From positions 38,317,200 to 38,381,199 of the forward strand of contig CM037843.1 of NCBI GenBank assembly GCA_021234535.1: a DNA stretch of 64,000 bases. The letters are read 5' to 3'. The notes under the pieces are model-generated. The model saw only the letters and a program-made list of their open reading frames with translations. It did no database searches and was not told the origin of the DNA. This DNA comes from Stichopus chloronotus. Taxonomy: Eukaryota > Echinodermata > Holothuroidea > Aspidochirotida > Stichopodidae. Shown piece after piece: positions 60,191 to 64,000 of this stretch. The position numbers and the translations under genes are program-made. Numbering within the stretch: position 1 is the first letter of the stretch; every line of letters starts with the position of its first letter.

Positions 60191-60333
60191 GAGAAGTATA
60201 TCAATGAAACATGCATCTTAGCATGGCAGCGAGAAATGAGAACTGACGAAGTACGCAGAACCGATGAAGATACGAAACCGACAGCAATATCGACCGCAGC
60301 AAAGAGGAGGAAGAAACGGATGCAGAGATGAAG
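60191..60333 (+). other. Candidate terminal exon, unknown protein
   Basis: A strong pyrimidine tract (about 60140-60176) is followed by ACACCAAG, usable as a 3' splice site near 60190. From there a plus-strand frame of about 47 codons runs to TGA. It is hydrophilic and ends in a basic cluster (TAAKRRKKRMQR). About eleven CpG fall within 60230-60320, inside DNA that otherwise has almost none, as expected if coding constraint preserves them. The complementary frame (60201-60536, minus, 111 codons, very hydrophobic) looks like its shadow. No family is recognised. A chance frame remains possible. Confidence 0.2.
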
Positions 60334-61135
60334 ACTGCATCTACTTCACAGCATCCTCTCAAAAAAAGGTTGCAGAGAAAGATAACACATTCTTTGTAGA
60401 CAAATAATGGAAAGACAGCTTTGGAGTAAGAAGGCACAGAACATTTCCTAGTACTGATAATAACAGGTGATAATAATAGGTCTGACATTACCAATATTTG
60501 GCAGAAACATCTAACAAAAGAAAATAGAATGAGCATTTAGCTGAAATCACCAGGTGACTTTTTTTACAGTAATAATTACATAATACATGTGCCACTAATG
60601 ACAAAAGCAACAAAGCAATGGTGGACCACAAATCACCACAAAATCCATTGAACTCAAATCTCTCAGACAGGATGGACTAATGTACACAAAAATGGCAAAT
60701 GGATCGATATATGGATTGGAGGGGAAGAACGCAATTGAAAAACAATTTTAAATACCAATCAACTTGGCGTCACAAGTAGCTTAATTATACATTTTGCGTG
60801 CTGTTGGAACAAAAACGTGAGGTAAGTTTTTCTTTTTTATAAATGGTGACTGCTTTGAATGTAATGTAACACAGGGCTGCTGATGCTGCAACAGCATATG
60901 AATGGCATTCTTGATTGCTAATGAATTTGGCCTGTCTCTATATTAAATTTCTATCTTGTTGTTTGCACTGTAGGACAGCTAGAAGAGGATGCACCAGCAC
61001 TGACACCATGAAGCATTCCGATGATCTTGACTATTACTTAAAGTGTCGTTCCTTTGGATCTCAACTTAGTATGCTACAATGTGGCATCTTTCTTTGGAGG
61101 AGAGTCAGTGATATGACAGATGGCTCTGCCTAGTT
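60334..61135. other. Non-coding stretch, no gene recognised
   Basis: No motif recognised. CpG is low. Confidence 0.45.
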
Positions 61136-61479
61136 CAGTGGTTCCTAACTTTCTTCAGTCCATGTACCCCTAATTTGTTAAATGCTGCCTCCTGGGGGTC
61201 TCTTCATCCATAACACAATAAATGAAAATAAATAAATACACATTTTACGATAGGATGGGATGGTTAGATGATAACGCCAACTTTGGCGAAAATAAGTGGT
61301 TTTGTATTGAGAATCATTTTCTCATAATTGCCACAAAAATGCCTCATCTACTCCCTAAATTTGATCATCACATAGCACTATTATTTTTTTCAAAATTGTC
61401 TGAGCAAAGGATTCCCAGGTACCCCCGTGATGTTCACTTGTATCCCCAAGGGGTACTACTGTCTGGTTGGGAACCAAGG
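61136..61479. mobile_element. hAT-like MITE
   Basis: The left end CAGTGGTTCCTAAC is followed within 20 bases by GTACCCCT. The right end, reversed, reads CCTTGGTTCCCAACC and then GTAGTACCCCTTGG. The GGTTCCCAACC plus GTACCCC layout is a familiar hAT terminus. The 8-bp flanks GCCTAGTT and GTTTAGTC agree at five positions with all three differences C/T, fitting a decayed 8-bp target duplication. An 87-codon frame crossing the element (61222-61485) is not a gene: its last 20 residues are a translation of the right TIR. Confidence 0.65.
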
Positions 61480-62505
61480 GTTTAGTCCATGAGATACTCC
61501 TCTGGCCTGTTGCTCAAGCTGTGCATCTTACCTGCAACCCACAGATGCAGTATTGTATCTAGATGCATACAAAATGAAAAGATGTTCAAGGAAGGAGGCA
61601 ACTATGTAGGCCCTACTTTGTGCTGTCTGAGGGGCAACAGTGACAAGTCAATGTTTAAATCAACAGGGAAACTTCCTTCATAATTGGGGCCAATACATGT
61701 GATATTGGTATGTATATCTGATATTGTATTTGCAAGTCCTTACAGTTTCTGTAGAAGTTCATAAAGAGTATTTGCATACATATATGCATGGCTTGTTTCT
61801 GACGGGATTTAGAGGAGGCTACATTAAAGCCCTATTTTCCTGAAATAGGTACAAAGATCACTCTTAATATCATAGAAGGCTCTGCCCTGTACTTGAACTC
61901 CTTCCTGGCTGAATAACAGATGTCATAAAAATCTCACTCGTACGCTCCTTAATTTACTTTTGCAGGGCCCAAGATTCAATTTACTGAGAAATGGTTGAAC
62001 TATACAAGGAACGAAGCATGTCATACAAACACAGAAACACCTGCGTTAACTGGTTCAGCCAGATAAAGAAAGTAAATAATGATGGATATCTACATTTCAT
62101 CGCAGCAATCGCCTAAAAAACTGAGGGAAGTATTGAACATCCAGGTAAAGCTATCTCAGTACCATCCTTATCTCCATGAACTTTGATGGTGGTGATTGAT
62201 AGAGAATTCACCACTTATGAATGAGGGATTCACTACTTGGAATTATACTTGACTGGAGCCTGGTTTCATTAATTTAAAAAAACAAGTGGAACCATCCAAA
62301 CATCTTTCAAAACATTCACAAAACAACCCATGCATAATACTAACTGCCCGAAGCCAGTTGGGGCCCTAGCCTAAATAATACCATTGTGGCCGCAAGGCAA
62401 GTTACTCTTCCTGCCGAGCTATCTTTAAATACTCCGATTGATATGTATCCCTAGTATAAAGAATTGCACTGTAGCTTGACACAATAACAGCACAGTTCTA
62501 GTAGT
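61480..62505. other. Non-coding stretch, no gene recognised
   Basis: CpG-poor unique sequence with no motif. Confidence 0.45.
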
Positions 62506-62545
62506 AACCCATACTGTTTCAAGTTTACTTGGAACAATATGGGTT
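62506..62545. repeat. Short perfect-looking hairpin
   Basis: AACCCATACTGTTTCAAGT and, after two bases, ACTTGGAACAATATGGGTT pair at 17 of 19 positions, forming a 40-base hairpin with a very short loop. Confidence 0.7.
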
Positions 62546-62565
62546 ACATTACTTGGATAATAAGG

Positions 62566-62650
62566 GTGTGAAATGTTCAAAGCATCAGGATTTGTCAGGT
62601 CAGTAAGAACACACTGATCTTTGAAAGTGTTGTAGGCAATGACAAATAAC
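62566..62650. repeat. Local direct repeat, copy 1
   Basis: GTGTGAAATGTTCAAAGCAT followed by CAGGATTTGTCAGGT matches 63846-63880 at 31 of 35 positions, with weaker similarity through AAGAAC and CTGATCTTTG to AATGACAAATAAC. Confidence 0.6.
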
Positions 62651-63845
62651 TGTAAGAAGGGCTGCAAAATTCAAACTGTGGATTATAAGTCTGGATAAGT
62701 TGACAGTCAGAGGTTGGTCAGAATTTGGCTATTTCCATCAGTTTTTACTCTTAACCTTTTCAGAATCCATGCTTGTGGCTCTTCATTTGGATAAAGACTG
62801 CTGAGAGTTTCTCCAGTCTCGCTATCCGCTACCAAAAAAGTCTACTCCCTTTTTGGCCATCATTGAAGAATTTGTGAGAGATCCCTGCATAGCATTTAGA
62901 CAAGATCAAAATTACCAAAACAACTTCATTTAGCCATAACTTTCTGAAATATATCCAAACAAATTAATTGTGCCCTTGACCAAAGGTCTACTCAAGGCTT
63001 CGACCCAAACAGCAGCTGCGCCATAAAATCATGTCGCAACCCCTCATCCATCACACTGGAACCACTTATATACATCTTCTTCTCTAAAGTCAATATTTGG
63101 AACAAAGAATTGTTCTTTGATCTAAGTTTGTTTAGTAGTTCAATTCGTAGAATCAGCTTCTATAACTTTGTTACTTTTACCCGCCAACTTGTCATCCACC
63201 TCAACACATTCCAAAAGGCAAAAGTTTGCAAACTCTTAACAACAAACAATGCAATATGCAATATTTTTTTTAAACTATTGCCTTTATGAGGAGAGGTTCT
63301 CCACTGATAATGTCAAAGACGGAGGCATTTTGTAATACCATGAACATCACGAACCAAGCTTCCTGAAATGGTGGCACGCCTTGTAGCATGTGATGGGGTT
63401 TGAAGTGGCAAACAAAAGGGTACTAGAAGAATAGTTCAAACAAGTATATCTTGAAAAAGAAACTTGTCTACATCGAAAGTTCCTTCAAATTGAGATAATA
63501 TACCAACACTTGAACACTTTGTAGAAATTTGTTTTGCTTGGGAAGTTAACAAACTTTTCACCATTTTGCATCTAACTCTGTTCTGGAACACAAACGTACT
63601 CAAGTGGTGTACAGTAAGGACGGTGGATGATTGCCTTTACACCCCTCTCCCAGGATGATAACAAGTGGTGAAATACATCAATATCATTTGGCCATGTAGC
63701 AGTTCATCAAATTTCATTCATTACAAAAGCTTGCTGTAAACTGATATGACAATTCAGGCCACATTATGAAGAGTCATAAATTTTATTACACAATGAAGTT
63801 GTTATAATATTTTCCAAACAACCTCCATGTTGAACAGACCTAATT
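62651..63845. other. Non-coding stretch, no gene recognised
   Basis: CpG-poor unique sequence between the two direct repeats. No motif recognised. Confidence 0.45.
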
Positions 63846-63934
63846 GTGTGAAACTTTCAAAGTGTCAGGATTTGTCAGGTTACAAGAACCTAAGAACCGC
63901 TGATATTTGCAAGTCTAGGTAATGACATGTAACC
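63846..63934. repeat. Local direct repeat, copy 2
   Basis: GTGTGAAACTTTCAAAGTGT followed by CAGGATTTGTCAGGT, then AAGAACC, CTGATATTTGC and AATGACATGTAAC, matches copy 1 about 1.28 kb upstream in the same orientation. Confidence 0.6.
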
Positions 63935-64000
63935 TACATCAACAAGTGAGAGAAGATAAGGGTGGAGATGGAAGAACAGTGTTTATGTCGACAAAAATTT

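Overview
This window looks like non-coding, repeat-bearing DNA from an animal genome. It is AT-rich (about 60% by eye) and has no long open reading frame, no operon-like gene packing and no ribosome-binding sites. It does have many G/C homopolymer runs, microsatellites, miniature inverted-repeat transposons (MITEs), a decayed non-LTR retrotransposon and degenerate satellites. The mixture of TTAA-flanked T2/Kolobok-like MITEs, hAT-like MITEs, a TGACCTTTGACCT-bearing tandem repeat and frequent TAGGCCTA-type words suggests a marine invertebrate deuterostome, most likely an echinoderm. That assignment is an inference and not proven by any gene. No protein-coding gene could be identified with confidence. 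The longest open frames (about 110-125 codons) are what chance gives in 64 kb of this composition.

Layout. 1-15.7 kb: mostly unique sequence with a short T2-like MITE (3177-3369), a compact foldback (6321-6414), one exon-like minus-strand frame (about 7005-7240), a TATA-plus-donor arrangement (9209-9397) and a degenerate purine-rich minisatellite (11.88-12.29 kb). 15.8-17.84 kb: a second, longer copy of the same MITE, then the most striking object in the window, a large imperfect palindrome built from a self-complementary unit, AATTTCAGATATCTGAAATT, followed by a second, smaller copy. 18.4-18.7 kb: a frameshifted relic of the C-terminal tail of a LINE-type polyprotein on the minus strand. 25.4-29.9 kb: a GGGTACCC-rich foldback, a roughly 300-bp-period tandem repeat containing perfect nuclear-receptor-type direct repeats, and a third TTAA MITE with well-matched ends. 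30.6 and 56.35 kb: two copies of one dispersed repeat. 40.5, 42.0 and 61.1 kb: hAT-like MITEs or fragments. 43.76-44.04 kb: a GACGTC-rich degenerate minisatellite.

A compositional boundary lies near 48.84 kb. To its left CpG occurs at roughly 25-55 per kb in the stretches I counted. To its right it falls to about 7-12 per kb, with 660 bp (52261-52920) containing none. A few CpG-retaining islets remain near 53.2, 57.2-57.9 and 60.2 kb. In invertebrates with mosaic methylation this pattern fits a methylated transcription unit (introns and UTRs) beginning or ending near 48.8 kb, with the islets as exon or promoter candidates. Splice-site and exon calls here are low confidence because neither transcript evidence nor homology search was available.
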